Assembly: GCA_963715575.1 (NCBI GenBank)
Contig: OY970250.1
Location: 1,364,001 to 1,428,000, forward strand
Origin: AC-32 sp963715575
GTDB lineage: Bacteria > Actinomycetota > Thermoleophilia > Gaiellales > Gaiellaceae
Length of the DNA stretch: 64,000 bases
Direction of reading: 5' to 3'
The notes below the pieces were generated by a model. The model made no database searches, was not told the DNA's origin, and saw only the letters and a program-made list of their open reading frames with translations. Positions 47,339 to 56,262 of the stretch are shown piece by piece. Numbering within the stretch: position 1 is the stretch's first letter; each line of letters opens with the position of its first letter. A program made the translations under genes and the position numbers.

Positions 47339-48073
47339 TCAGCGACCGTCGGCAAGCCGCCGTTTCAGCTCGCCCACCTCGGCTTCGATCCGGTGCAGGG
47401 CGGACAGCATCTCCTCGGTGCTCGTGTCGGTCTGGACGAAACGAGATGCGATCGTCGCCGTGAGCACCGACAAGAAGCCGATGCCAAACAGCATCACGAC
47501 CATCGCGATCAGGCGACCCCCCACCGAGTTCGGATAGAGGTCGCCGTAGCCGACGGTTGTCACGGTGACCACGGCCCACCAGATGCCGTCCCAGGCCGAG
47601 GGGAAGTCCTTGCTGTCCACCAGCGACTGGACCGCACCCGCGATCACGACGACGAGCGTCGTCAGGAGCGCGACGAAGCGGAAGATGACCGCGCTCGAAA
47701 GCTCCCGCTCGCGTTGGAGGGCACGAGCCAGAATCGCGCCGAGCCGGAGCAGGCGCAGGAGCCGTGCGAGCCGAACCAGCCGAAGCGACGCGAGGAACTT
47801 GCCGAAGAGAGGCACGGTGACAACGACCACGAGTTCGTCCAGCCAGTGCGCTCGCGCCGCCGCGCGCTTCTTCGGGGCGACCGCGAAGATGAAGGCGAGT
47901 TCCGCAGCGAAGATCGCCCAGATCGTCCAGTTGGCCGCGACCGCGAAGTTCTGCCAGAAGTCCGACTTTGCGTCCGCCTCGATGATGAGGACCGGAATGA
48001 GCGCGAGCGTCGCCGCGAGGACGACGGGCTCAAAGCGATGGGTTACCCGGCCCGAGTCAAGCTGTTTCCACAC
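47339..48073 (-). CDS. Voltage-gated potassium channel-like protein
   Basis: The 244-residue protein has six membrane segments. The Arg-rich S4-like helix 'LASLRLVRLARLLRLLRLGAILARAL' and the selectivity filter 'WWAVVTVTTVGYGDLYP' are clear, followed by the inner helix 'RLIAMVVMLFGIGFLSVLTATIA'. A short C-terminal coiled coil (EEMLSALHRIEAEVGELKRRL) would tetramerise it. Single-subunit prokaryotic Kv channels have this length. The start is GTG. Its presence inside a mobile element is unusual. Confidence 0.87.
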   Translation of the reverse strand: MWKQLDSGRVTHRFEPVVLAATLALIPVLIIEADAKSDFWQNFAVAANWTIWAIFAAELAFIFAVAPKKRAAARAHWLDELVVVVTVPLFGKFLASLRLVRLARLLRLLRLGAILARALQRERELSSAVIFRFVALLTTLVVVIAGAVQSLVDSKDFPSAWDGIWWAVVTVTTVGYGDLYPNSVGGRLIAMVVMLFGIGFLSVLTATIASRFVQTDTSTEEMLSALHRIEAEVGELKRRLADGR

Positions 48074-48121
48074 CTCCGGTGTGTTCGATTCTCAGCCGGG
48101 CCTACCTGCTGCTCGGCCTCG

Positions 48122-48928
48122 TTACGTCTCGCACCCGATCCCATCGTGGTCACCGTCGAAGCGATGGGGGTCCGGGTCGGGGACGTTCCAGAGAACCGTG
48201 AAGTTGCGATAAGGGACGTCGGCGCAGTTCAGGTCCGGCGGCGGCGGTGGGATGCACACCGTGGGGTACGACGCTGCGCACGGACCTGGCGGTGGCGGTG
48301 GAGGCGGGGGCGGCGGTGGAGGAGGCGGAGGAGGGGGCGGAGGGGGCGGAGGGGGTGGAGGGCCTCCGCTCAGGCAGGCGAAGCCGAGGATCGGGTGAAG
48401 CTCGATTGCATTTGGGGCAACACCGGTCTGACCATGGAAGTAGTCCCAGAAAGCGACACCGAGGACTCGAGCTCGCGCACAGACCCGCACCTTCGCGCGC
48501 GCTTGCGTCATTTGGCGGCGCCGCGTGGCCGTCGCGCCTCGCGTACAGGCTCCCGAGGGAGCTTCGGCGATCATGTGACTCCGTCCGTCTTCGAGCACAA
48601 GGTGTAGGTCGAGATCGTCCTCCTGGCGGACAAGCGTCACTGCCGCTACCACGCTGTAGATGTGGCGCTCGAACGCGAGCCGCCGCCTGGGCGGAACGCT
48701 CGCTGGTCGGCTCAGACTCACGAGACGCGCAATAGTCGTCGCGCGTGCCGGTAGTAGGCGCGGTCGGTCTCGAAGTGTCTTGATGCTCCATCGTTCGATG
48801 CCGCACGCGGCGGCTGCCGAAAAGCGCGCTTGTGGTTCTCGCGCTGGCGCCGCTACGCGAGCCCCAACAGCGGTGGCCACTGCGACGGCAGCTACAAGAG
48901 TGACCCGCCTGCGCAAGTGGTTGCCCAT
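48122..48928 (-). CDS. Secreted protein with polyproline linker and excalibur domain
   Basis: The 268-residue product has a signal sequence (RVTLVAAVAVATAVGARVAA). A domain of about 140 residues follows that recurs in actinobacterial secreted proteins ('ERWSIKTLRDRPRLLPA', 'FERHIYSVVAAVTLVRQEDDLDLHLVLEDG', 'QTGVAPNAIELHPI'). Then come about 26 prolines, and an excalibur calcium-binding domain ending 'FDGDHDGIGCE'. The first domain also looks related to nuclease-associated modules. The role is probably extracellular; the exact function is unknown. Confidence 0.7.
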   Translation of the reverse strand: MGNHLRRRVTLVAAVAVATAVGARVAAPAREPQARFSAAAACGIERWSIKTLRDRPRLLPARATTIARLVSLSRPASVPPRRRLAFERHIYSVVAAVTLVRQEDDLDLHLVLEDGRSHMIAEAPSGACTRGATATRRRQMTQARAKVRVCARARVLGVAFWDYFHGQTGVAPNAIELHPILGFACLSGGPPPPPPPPPPPPPPPPPPPPPPPPPGPCAASYPTVCIPPPPPDLNCADVPYRNFTVLWNVPDPDPHRFDGDHDGIGCET

Positions 48929-48986
48929 CGTCAGCAGCGTACGACGATCTTGCGCGAAGTTCTAGACCCCGGGAGGGAAGGCGTCT

Positions 48987-49910
48987 CTAGTCGGAAATCG
49001 GGCGGATCCGGATCGTTGCTTTGCCGCCCTCCTCGCTCTCCGTGAAGAGGACGAGCGCATCCCGACCGGCGACGCTGCCTTCGCCAAAGGCGTAGGTGAC
49101 GTCCCCTAGGCGACGGTGCTCCAGCGAGATCTCGCTCACCTGAATTGCGGCTTGGCCGCGAACATGCATCTCTTCGACCACATGAAGCTCCGGCTCCTCA
49201 CCTGAGTCGTCGCGGACGTAGAGCCGATGCTCAGCGCCGTCGATCTTGATGATCCAAGGTGGCCCGACGCCTAAGAGGAACTCGCTCGTCATGTCATCAG
49301 CGCTGTCTTGAAGCCCGATTTGCTCGGCGATCGCCAACATGTTCGCCTGGATGAACGCTTGCATCACCTCGAGTAACGTCCCGATCTCCTGGCCATCGTC
49401 GAGGAAGATGATGTGATCGTGTTCGGCCTTGAAGCGGACGACATCGTCGGTGCGAGGCCGGCGAACGACAAGGCGGACGCCTCGGGGCGTTAGCGAAATC
49501 ACCTTAGGCCAGATCGAGCGGAGGTGGTTGACGACCTCGAAGGCGGGGTCATCCGAAGCAAGGTTTTCCGGCGCGATCGCGGCCACTCCCTTTGCATCGG
49601 CGTAGGCACGCGCCTGATCACGAAAGCCGTTCTCGGAAACGAGCAAGAGCTTGTTAGTGGGAAGGTCAGCGTGCTTCCCGATCATGCGCTCGACCCATTC
49701 CACCGTTGCGGGCCGCTTGGTCGCTGATGCTTCCACGCTGATGATGACGGTGTGTCCACCAGCCTCGGTCGTAATGACGACGTCGACCTCACGCTTCTTG
49801 CCGGTCACCCGGTTCTCTAGCTCCGCCGATTCCTCAACGGTTGCTCCCTCCGCCATGTGCGAGGTGATGATGCCGACGACGTCCTGAAACAGATTGGATC
49901 TGCGAGGCAT
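48987..49910 (-). CDS. PD-(D/E)XK nuclease-fold (restriction-endonuclease-like) protein
   Basis: The 307-residue protein begins 'FQDVVGIITSHMAEGATVEESAELENRVTGKKREVDVVITTEAGGHTVIISVEAS' in segments. This is the alpha-beta-beta-beta core of the restriction-endonuclease fold with an Asp (EVDVVI) and a Glu (SVEAS). The Lys of the ExK motif is shifted or missing, so activity is uncertain. The C-terminal half is unassigned. Base composition is visibly lower in GC than its neighbours, which suggests separate acquisition. It may be a defence or immunity gene of the element. Confidence 0.62.
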   Translation of the reverse strand: MPRRSNLFQDVVGIITSHMAEGATVEESAELENRVTGKKREVDVVITTEAGGHTVIISVEASATKRPATVEWVERMIGKHADLPTNKLLLVSENGFRDQARAYADAKGVAAIAPENLASDDPAFEVVNHLRSIWPKVISLTPRGVRLVVRRPRTDDVVRFKAEHDHIIFLDDGQEIGTLLEVMQAFIQANMLAIAEQIGLQDSADDMTSEFLLGVGPPWIIKIDGAEHRLYVRDDSGEEPELHVVEEMHVRGQAAIQVSEISLEHRRLGDVTYAFGEGSVAGRDALVLFTESEEGGKATIRIRPISD

Positions 49911-50263
49911 GGAGGAAAACCGAGGGCTAACCTAGCCTAGAGCGTCCGTTCCCTTGGAAAGACGTGCGGAGCCGAGCGCGGGGTCGAACTTCCGCCGCGC
50001 TCGGACGCTTCCCCGCGATGCCCGGCTCCGCCGGTGACGCTATGCGCTGCGGGTGACGCGCGCTAGATGGCTCTATCGGACACGTCTGCAGGGACATCTA
50101 GTGGCGCTCGACGCGCGGCTGTAGGAGCGATTCTGCGGCGTCGAGCGCGCGAGTCGAGCCGACGGGTCGAACAGGTGTTCCCGTCGCGCGAGCGGCCTTC
50201 CTGTCGCCGCCGGAGCGAGCGAGCGCCCCCACTCGGGACGGCGCTCGGCTTCGACGGGTTCAG
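49911..50263. other. Gene-free stretch with a strong hairpin
   Basis: No supported gene is seen. CCGAGCGCGG (49972-49981) and CCGCGCTCGG (49995-50004) form a perfect 10-bp stem around 13 bases. Several GCGCTCGACGC-like repeats follow further right. Transcription start signals for the nuclease-fold gene and the end of the integrase transcript should lie here. Confidence 0.45.
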
Positions 50264-51505
50264 CTAGGCCGCAAGCTGCCGCAGGCGCGTCTCGGTATCA
50301 GCGCGCTCGATCTCGGCGGCGATGTTCGCGTTGGCCCGCTCGCGGAGGTCGTGCAGGTCGTTCGGGAACAGGTGGCCGTACTCCTTGAACGTCGTCTCGA
50401 TGTTCGCGTGGCCCATAACTTCCTTGATGACGAGCGGCGACGCACCCGACGCGATGAGGCGCGAGGCGAAGGTGTGGCGGGCCTCGTGCAGCCGCGTCCC
50501 CTTCTTCCCCTCCCACGCCTTCTTCGCCCGCCGCCCGAGCGACGACGGCACGAAGGGCGTCCGGCCCTTGCCGAACACGAGGTCGCCCGGCGCGCGGTCC
50601 TCGACGCCGCGACCGCGCAAGTAGGGGATCAGCTCATCGAGGATCGGCACGACGCGGTAGCCCGAGTCGGTCTTGGTCGCCTTCTCTCCTTCGACGTCAT
50701 CCCACCCGTAGCGGACGTGGATCTCGAGCGCGTCGAGGTCGACGTCCTCGCAGCGCAGCGCGCGCAGCTCGCCGCAGCGCAACCCGGCGAAAGAGGCGGT
50801 GGCGAAAATCGCGCGGTCATTGTCGTCGTCGAGCGCGGCGAGGAGCGCGCGCGCGTCGTGCGGTGACGTGACCGTGATTTCCTTCTGCCTTTTCACCTTC
50901 GGCAGCCGCACCCCGTCGCAGGGGTTCGACTTGACCTTCTTCGCCGCGACCGCTTCACGAAAGAGGGCGCGGAGGGCGTTGTAGCGGTTGCGAATGGTCG
51001 AGGCGTGAAGCTTGTCGCGCTGCCACTGCCGGACCAACTCCTGCACGTCCTCCGGCTCCACGTCTCCGAGCTTCACGTTCCCGATCCCGCCGTCGCGCGC
51101 CGAGGGGATGAAGTGGGCCTCGAGCGCCTGGATGTAGCCCCGTCGCGTCTTCGGGGCGAAGGGCTCGTGGCGGCGACTGAGGGCCGTGCCGTCCTTGAGC
51201 GCGGCGACGAAGGCGCGCGCGGCCTCGGCCACCGTCTCGCTCCCGTTCGCCTTCCGCTCCCCGGCCTCGATTGCCTGCTCGGCCGCGCCGAGCCACACCT
51301 TCGCCTCGGCGACCTTCTCGAAGGTCCGGTTGAAGTGGCGCTCATGCTTCGCGCTCCACCGACGCGCGTCGTAGCGAACGCGGTCGCCACAGGTGCAGCG
51401 CGCCTTCTCGTCGTAGCCCTGCGGGCAGCCCTTCGGCACGTGGCGCTTCCAGAGGTTCTCCGCGACCTTCGTGCGGCGGCTGTAGCTAGTACCCTGCGTC
51501 TGCAT
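50264..51505 (-). CDS. Tyrosine-recombinase integrase of the element
   Basis: ATG 51505 lies 7 bases after GGAGGT and gives 413 residues. An AP2-like N-terminal arm-binding domain (RTFEKVAEAKVWLGAAEQAI) and a core-binding SAM-like domain precede the catalytic domain. The catalytic residues are visible: Arg in 'FAGLRCGELRAL', His-x-x-Arg in 'RLHEARHTFASRL', His in 'VMGHANIETT' and Tyr in 'FKEYGHLF'. A CxC/CG-containing N-terminus (CPQGYDEKARCTCGDR) may bind zinc. It is adjacent to the tRNA-Arg target. Confidence 0.93.
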   Translation of the reverse strand: MQTQGTSYSRRTKVAENLWKRHVPKGCPQGYDEKARCTCGDRVRYDARRWSAKHERHFNRTFEKVAEAKVWLGAAEQAIEAGERKANGSETVAEAARAFVAALKDGTALSRRHEPFAPKTRRGYIQALEAHFIPSARDGGIGNVKLGDVEPEDVQELVRQWQRDKLHASTIRNRYNALRALFREAVAAKKVKSNPCDGVRLPKVKRQKEITVTSPHDARALLAALDDDNDRAIFATASFAGLRCGELRALRCEDVDLDALEIHVRYGWDDVEGEKATKTDSGYRVVPILDELIPYLRGRGVEDRAPGDLVFGKGRTPFVPSSLGRRAKKAWEGKKGTRLHEARHTFASRLIASGASPLVIKEVMGHANIETTFKEYGHLFPNDLHDLRERANANIAAEIERADTETRLRQLAA

Positions 51506-51531
51506 GTCGGACCTCCGTTGTCCGGTTTGCC

Positions 51532-51566
51532 ACGCCCCCGGCGCACCACCGCGCGGGGGCCTTTTT
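51532..51566 (+). terminator. Hairpin with T-run upstream of the integrase
   Basis: GCCCCC and GGGGGC with inner GCGC pairs form a stem over ACCACC, followed by TTTTT at 51562-51566 on the plus strand. It faces the tRNA end and would stop antisense transcription entering the attachment region. Confidence 0.6.
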
Positions 51567-51611
51567 CGTACTACGAAGCATATGGGTGACTTCGGCGAGC
51601 ATCGCAAAGGC

Positions 51612-51624
51612 ATCGCATCTGCGC
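51612..51624. repeat. 13-bp arm-type repeat near the right end
   Basis: ATCGCATCTGCGC is identical to 37887-37899 near the left end, and GCATCGCA-type octamers occur beside both. Repeats of this kind placed 90-150 bases inside each attachment core are candidates for integrase arm-binding sites. Confidence 0.45.
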
Positions 51625-51729
51625 GCCTTCGTCGGCGGTATTCGACGGTACGCGAGCGGTACAAGCGCGCTCGACGCTAAACCGCTGCACCTCGGCTGTT
51701 CATGCGGGTTTTCGGCTTGTCTACTGCGA

Positions 51730-51800
51730 TGCCCCCGGGCCGGATCGAACGGCCGCGCGCGGTTTAGGAAACCGCTGCTCTTCCACTGAGCTACGGGGGC
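51730..51800 (-). tRNA. tRNA-Arg(CCT)
   Basis: The minus strand folds into a full cloverleaf of 71 bases. The acceptor GCCCCCG pairs with CGGGGGC, the D stem GCTC with GAGC, and the anticodon stem GCGGT with ACCGC around loop TTCCTAA (anticodon CCT, arginine AGG). The T-arm is GGCCG TTCGATC CGGCC, and the discriminator is A. CCA is not encoded. Its 3' half from the anticodon onward is supplied by the integrated element. Confidence 0.92.
51758..51770. other. Right attachment core (13 bp)
   Basis: CGCGGTTTAGGAA inside the tRNA-Arg anticodon arm matches the left core at 37799-37811 exactly. Flanking bases differ, including compensated T-arm pairs, so the element brought its own 3' half of the tRNA. 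Confidence 0.7.
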
Positions 51801-51831
51801 GCGCTGTTCGCGCGCCCCAAGTGTAGAAGCG

Positions 51832-52896
51832 CTAGTTCGGGCGAGTGCCAAGCGTCACGGTGACCGTGTGCTCGGAGTCGCCGCGCTGGTAGGTCACGCT
51901 GACCTTGTCGCCCGGTTGGTGGGCGTCGATCGCGCGGGAGAGGTCGTCGCCGCTGTCGATCGTCGTCCCGGCCACGTCGGTGATCACGTCGCCCTTCTTG
52001 AGGCCGGCCTTCGCTGCGGGAGTGTTGTCCTGAACGTCGGCGAGGAGCGCGTTCGGTGCCGAGGAGTCGATCGAGACGCCGAGGTAGGCGTGCACCGCCT
52101 TGCCGCTCTCGATCAGCTGCGAGGCGACCGACTTGACCGTGCTCGAGGGGATCGCGAAGCCGACGCCCTCGTTGCCGCCCGAGTCGCTCTTGATCTGGGC
52201 GTTGACGCCGACGACCTGGCCCTGCGTGTTCAGCAGCGGGCCGCCGGAGTTGCCGTGGTTGATGGCGGCGTCGGTCTGGATCGAGTCGTTGATGGTGAAG
52301 TTCGTCTGGCTCTGGATCGCGCGATGGAGCGCGCTGACGATGCCGCTCGTGACCGTCTCCTCGAGCCCGAAGGGGCTGCCGATCGCGACGACGCCGTCAC
52401 CGACCTGCAGCTCCGTCGAGTCGCCGACCGTGAGCGGGTAGAGCTCCGAGGAGGGCACGTCGACCTTGATTACGGCGAGGTCGGTCGACTTGTCGGTGCC
52501 GACGACGGTGGCCGAGTAGGTCTTGCCGTCCCAGAAGCGCACCTTGATCGAGGTCGCGCCGTTGACGACGTGGTAGTTCGTGACGAGGTGCCCGTCGGAG
52601 TCATAGACCCAGCCGGAGCCCTGGGCCTGGGCCTCGCCGCCGGGGACGGGCGAAGCGGCGCCGACTTCGGTGACGGTGATCTCGACGACGCCGCGGTAGG
52701 CGCGGCGGTAAATCTGGTTGACCGACAGGGGCGCCGCCGAGGCGGTGTCGGCCTGCTGCACGGTGACCTGCTTGACGACGGTGTTGGTGCCGCTGTCGTG
52801 GAGCGTCGCGTAGGCGACGGCCCCGCCGCCCGCCCCGAGGCAGGCTGCTGCAAGGAGAGACGCAACGATCGTCGTGTGGCGCGGGCGGCGAGGCAT
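51832..52896 (-). CDS. HtrA/DegP-type S1C serine protease with PDZ domain
   Basis: The 354-residue protein has one N-terminal membrane helix or signal (IVASLLAAACLGAGGGAVAYA) and a trypsin-like domain. The catalytic triad is in 'LVTNYHVVNGA' (His), 'STDLAVIKVD' (Asp) and 'AAINHGNSGGPLLN' (Ser). A single PDZ domain follows ('AYLGVSIDSS', 'NTPAAKAGLKKGDVITDVAG'). It degrades or refolds misfolded envelope proteins. It is divergent from the two-component system at 53177 and has an 11-bp repeat array about 50 bases upstream, so it is probably a member of that regulon. Confidence 0.92.
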   Translation of the reverse strand: MPRRPRHTTIVASLLAAACLGAGGGAVAYATLHDSGTNTVVKQVTVQQADTASAAPLSVNQIYRRAYRGVVEITVTEVGAASPVPGGEAQAQGSGWVYDSDGHLVTNYHVVNGATSIKVRFWDGKTYSATVVGTDKSTDLAVIKVDVPSSELYPLTVGDSTELQVGDGVVAIGSPFGLEETVTSGIVSALHRAIQSQTNFTINDSIQTDAAINHGNSGGPLLNTQGQVVGVNAQIKSDSGGNEGVGFAIPSSTVKSVASQLIESGKAVHAYLGVSIDSSAPNALLADVQDNTPAAKAGLKKGDVITDVAGTTIDSGDDLSRAIDAHQPGDKVSVTYQRGDSEHTVTVTLGTRPN

Positions 52897-52946
52897 CAGG
52901 GGAGGGTCCTTTCGTCAGGTGTCGTGCTCCATGAAAGCACCGCACC

Positions 52947-52990
52947 GCTAAGAGCCGCCTGAGACGCCGCTAAAAACTCCCTAAGAAAAC
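52947..52990. promoter_or_regulatory. Four 11-bp direct repeats upstream of the HtrA gene
   Basis: Four consecutive 11-base units start at 52947, 52958, 52969 and 52980, each opening with (G/C)CT(A/G)A(G/A)A. An 11-bp period puts the sites on one DNA face, as in operators of OmpR/PhoB-family response regulators. The array lies 51 bases before the HtrA start. Confidence 0.65.
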
Positions 52991-52991
52991 A

Positions 52992-53018
52992 AGAGACCCC
53001 GCCTGAACGGGGCCTCTC
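52992..53018 (-). terminator. Hairpin with T-rich tail on the minus strand
   Basis: AGAGACCCCG and CGGGGCCTCT pair around CCTGAA with one mismatch. On the minus strand it is followed by TTGTTTTC. It lies between the two 11-bp arrays and would separate the divergent HtrA and response-regulator transcription units. Confidence 0.5.
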
Positions 53019-53077
53019 GTCGCACAAGGGTTTTGGGGGATCCCTTGATCGATGACACCGCGATCCTCCCGCGCGAA

Positions 53078-53121
53078 CCTAAGACCACCGTGAACGTTGT
53101 CTAAGAACATCCTAAGAGCGC
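53078..53121. promoter_or_regulatory. Four 11-bp direct repeats upstream of the response regulator
   Basis: Units start at 53078, 53089, 53100 and 53111; units 1, 3 and 4 read (C/T)CTAAGA, while unit 2 is degenerate. The array has the same length and period as that at 52947 and ends 55 bases before the response-regulator ATG, suggesting autoregulation. Confidence 0.65.
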
Positions 53122-53176
53122 GCGCTGAGCAGGGAGTTCTCACCCGTCGTTCACCTTCCGGCGCAACAATGCGCGC

Positions 53177-53847
53177 ATGAAGATCCTGGTGGTCGACGAC
53201 GAGCGGGCCGTGCGCGAGTCGCTGCGGCGCGCGCTCGAGCTCGAGGGCTACGAGATCGAGCTGGCCGAGGACGGCTCCCAGGCGCTCGAGCGGTTGGAGG
53301 CCGGGCCCGAGCCCGACGCGATGGTTCTCGACATCCTGATGCCGGGCGTCGACGGGCTCGAGGTCTCGCGCACGCTGCGCCGCAAGGGCAGCAAGCTGCC
53401 GATTCTGATGCTGACCGCCCGCACGCAGGTCGAGGACCGCGTCGAGGGCCTCGACGCCGGCGCCGACGACTACCTGACGAAGCCGTTCGCGCTGGAGGAG
53501 CTGCTCGCGCGCGTGCGTGCGCTCTTACGGCGGATGGGCGACGGCACCGGCGAGACCCTGCGCTTCGCCGACCTCGAGCTCGACCCGGGCACGCGCGAGG
53601 TGACACGCGGCGGCGAGCGGATCGAGCTGACCCGCACCGAGTTCTCGCTGCTGGAGCTGTTCCTGCTCAACCCGCGGCAGGTGCTGACCCGTTCGTTGAT
53701 CTTCGAGCGCGTCTGGGGCTACGACTTCGGCTTCGCCTCGAACTCACTCGACGTCTACATCGGCTACCTGCGCCGCAAGACAGAGGCGGGCGGCCAGCCG
53801 CGGCTGATCCACACGGTTCGCGGCGTCGGCTACGCGCTGCGCGAGGC

Positions 53848-53851
<4 letters not shown>
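53177..53851 (+). CDS. OmpR/PhoB-family response regulator
   Basis: The 224-residue protein has a receiver domain: 'KILVVDDERAVRESLRRALELEGY' (acidic pocket), 'AMVLDILMPGVDGLEV' (phospho-acceptor Asp near residue 52), 'MLTARTQVEDRVEGLDAGADDYLTKPF' (Thr and Lys). The winged-helix DNA-binding domain contains 'LTRTEFSLLELFLLNPRQVLTRSLIFERVWGYDF' and 'TVRGVGYALRE'. This is the MprA/TcrA type. It overlaps its kinase gene by four bases. Probable targets are itself, HtrA and the operon at 55282, as inferred from shared upstream repeats. Confidence 0.95.
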
Positions 53852-55200
<1,349 letters not shown>

Positions 55201-55204
55201 CGAC

Positions 55205-55237
55205 TTCTCACGGCGCTCTCACGAGCCTTTCAGGGCG
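55205..55237. promoter_or_regulatory. Three 11-bp repeats upstream of the ferric-reductase-like operon
   Basis: TTCTCACGGCG, CTCTCACGAGC and CTTTCAGGGCG are consecutive 11-base units. TCTCA resembles the complement of the (C)TGAGA unit in the arrays at 52947-52990. The site lies 45 bases before the next start, so the same regulator may control it, bound in the opposite orientation. Confidence 0.5.
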
Positions 55238-55281
55238 GGTTGGTTGTCTGCGTACACCAACCCCGAGCCCGAGGAGGCCCG

Positions 55282-55425
55282 ATGCGTTCCAAGCCAGAGA
55301 AGATCGTCCCCGCGCCGCGACAGCCCTTCGCGAGCACCGTCCCCCCGACTCCGGCCGAGGAGCAGGTTGCGGGCGCTTCGTGGGAGCGCCGCGGCCTGCT
55401 CGACCGGCTCGTCCGCCGAGGCTAG
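55282..55425 (+). CDS. Small proline-rich protein (47 aa)
   Basis: ATG 55282 follows GAGGAGG. The product is basic and Pro-rich (MRSKPEKIVPAPRQPFASTV, then PPTPAEEQVAGASWERRGLLDRLVRRG), without a membrane segment. It is the first gene of the operon leading to the ferric-reductase-like protein. No family is recognised. Confidence 0.6.
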   Translation: MRSKPEKIVPAPRQPFASTVPPTPAEEQVAGASWERRGLLDRLVRRG

Positions 55426-55429
55426 CTCC

Positions 55430-55699
55430 GTGCCGGAGCGCACTTCACGGATCGCGGAAGCCCGTCGCCGCGTCGCCGATGCCAAGCAGGCGGCACTTGC
55501 CTTGGCGGCGGCGGGCTTTCTCGCGATCGCGCTGCTCGCCCGCGCGAGCCACCCGGGCCATGCGAGCTCGGCGACCAGCACGTCGACCGGCTCGCCGACG
55601 GTCGTCCAGTCCGATGACGACGACGGCTTCAGCCTCCGGTCCGGGCAGCTCGGCCAGAGCAGCGGCTCCTCCGGCAGCGCGCAGACGGGAGTTTCGTGA
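55430..55699 (+). CDS. Small membrane protein with acidic/Ser-rich tail (89 aa)
   Basis: GTG 55430 opens a product with a charged N-terminal helix (RIAEARRRVADAKQAALALAAAGFLAIALLAR in segments). It runs into one membrane helix, followed by an extracytoplasmic Ser/Thr/Asp/Gly-rich tail ('VVQSDDDDGFSLRSGQ'). The stop overlaps the next GTG. It probably assists the downstream membrane haem protein. Confidence 0.62.
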   Translation: MPERTSRIAEARRRVADAKQAALALAAAGFLAIALLARASHPGHASSATSTSTGSPTVVQSDDDDGFSLRSGQLGQSSGSSGSAQTGVS

Positions 55700-56262
55700 T
55701 CGCCGCGTCCGCCACGGCGTGGTACGCGGCGCGGGCCGGCGGGATGCTCGCCTACCTACTGCTCACCGCCTCGGTCGCGGTCGGCCTGCTGATGTCGGGC
55801 CGTGCGCGGCTGCAGCGCTGGCCGCGGTTCGCGCTCGAGGACGTGCACCGCTTCCTCGGCATTCTCGCCGGGGCGTTGATCGCCGTGCACGGGGCCGCGC
55901 TGCTGCTCGACCACGTCGTGCCGTTCTCGCTCGGCCAGCTGTTGGTGCCGGGCACCGACTCGTACCGGCCGCTCTGGGTGGCGCTCGGGATCGTCGCGGC
56001 CGAGCTGCTCGCTGCGCTGGCGGTGACCAACCACTACCGCAAGCGCCTGCCGCACAGGCTCTGGCGCCGGCTACACCTGCTCAATTTCGCGGTCTGGGCC
56101 CTCGCGCTCGTGCACGGCCTGACCGCCGGCACCGATGCCTCCACGACCTGGGCGCTCGTTCTGTACGCCGGCTCGGCCTGGCTCGTGCTCGCGCTGCTCT
56201 TCCACCGCACCCCCGTACAATCGACCGAAAGGAGAACGAAATGGCAATCAGACGCAAGGTGA
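55696..56262 (+). CDS. Ferric-reductase-like transmembrane (cytochrome b-type) protein
   Basis: The 188-residue product has five to six membrane helices with His pairs placed to ligate haem: 'LEDVHRFLGILAGALIAVHGAALLL' gives two, 'WRRLHLLNFAVWALALVHGLTAG' another two. This fits the ferric reductase-like/YedZ domain. No flavin domain is attached. With its small neighbours it may move electrons across the membrane, perhaps for envelope redox stress, in line with the putative stress-regulator sites upstream. Confidence 0.82.
   Translation: MIAASATAWYAARAGGMLAYLLLTASVAVGLLMSGRARLQRWPRFALEDVHRFLGILAGALIAVHGAALLLDHVVPFSLGQLLVPGTDSYRPLWVALGIVAAELLAALAVTNHYRKRLPHRLWRRLHLLNFAVWALALVHGLTAGTDASTTWALVLYAGSAWLVLALLFHRTPVQSTERRTKWQSDAR

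Larger units (their letters stand above)
37799..51770. mobile_element. Integrated ~14-kb phage-satellite-like element in tRNA-Arg(CCT)
   Basis: The segment lies between a 13-bp direct repeat that sits in an intact tRNA-Arg on the right and a tRNA 3' half on the left. A tyrosine integrase is next to the right end and reads inward. The left half is a compact plus-strand operon: excisionase-like, replication, LmbU-like, TGT-like, SWIM, HNH and both terminase genes. The right half carries structural unknowns and minus-strand cargo (2TM protein, K+ channel, excalibur protein, nuclease-fold protein). No portal, protease, capsid or tail protein is recognised. It is either a phage satellite or a reduced prophage. 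Confidence 0.72.

Noticed and set aside
48247..48735. Plus-strand Gly-rich frame opposite the excalibur protein
   Set aside because: It is antisense to the polyproline linker; the minus-strand frame has a signal peptide and a calcium-binding domain.
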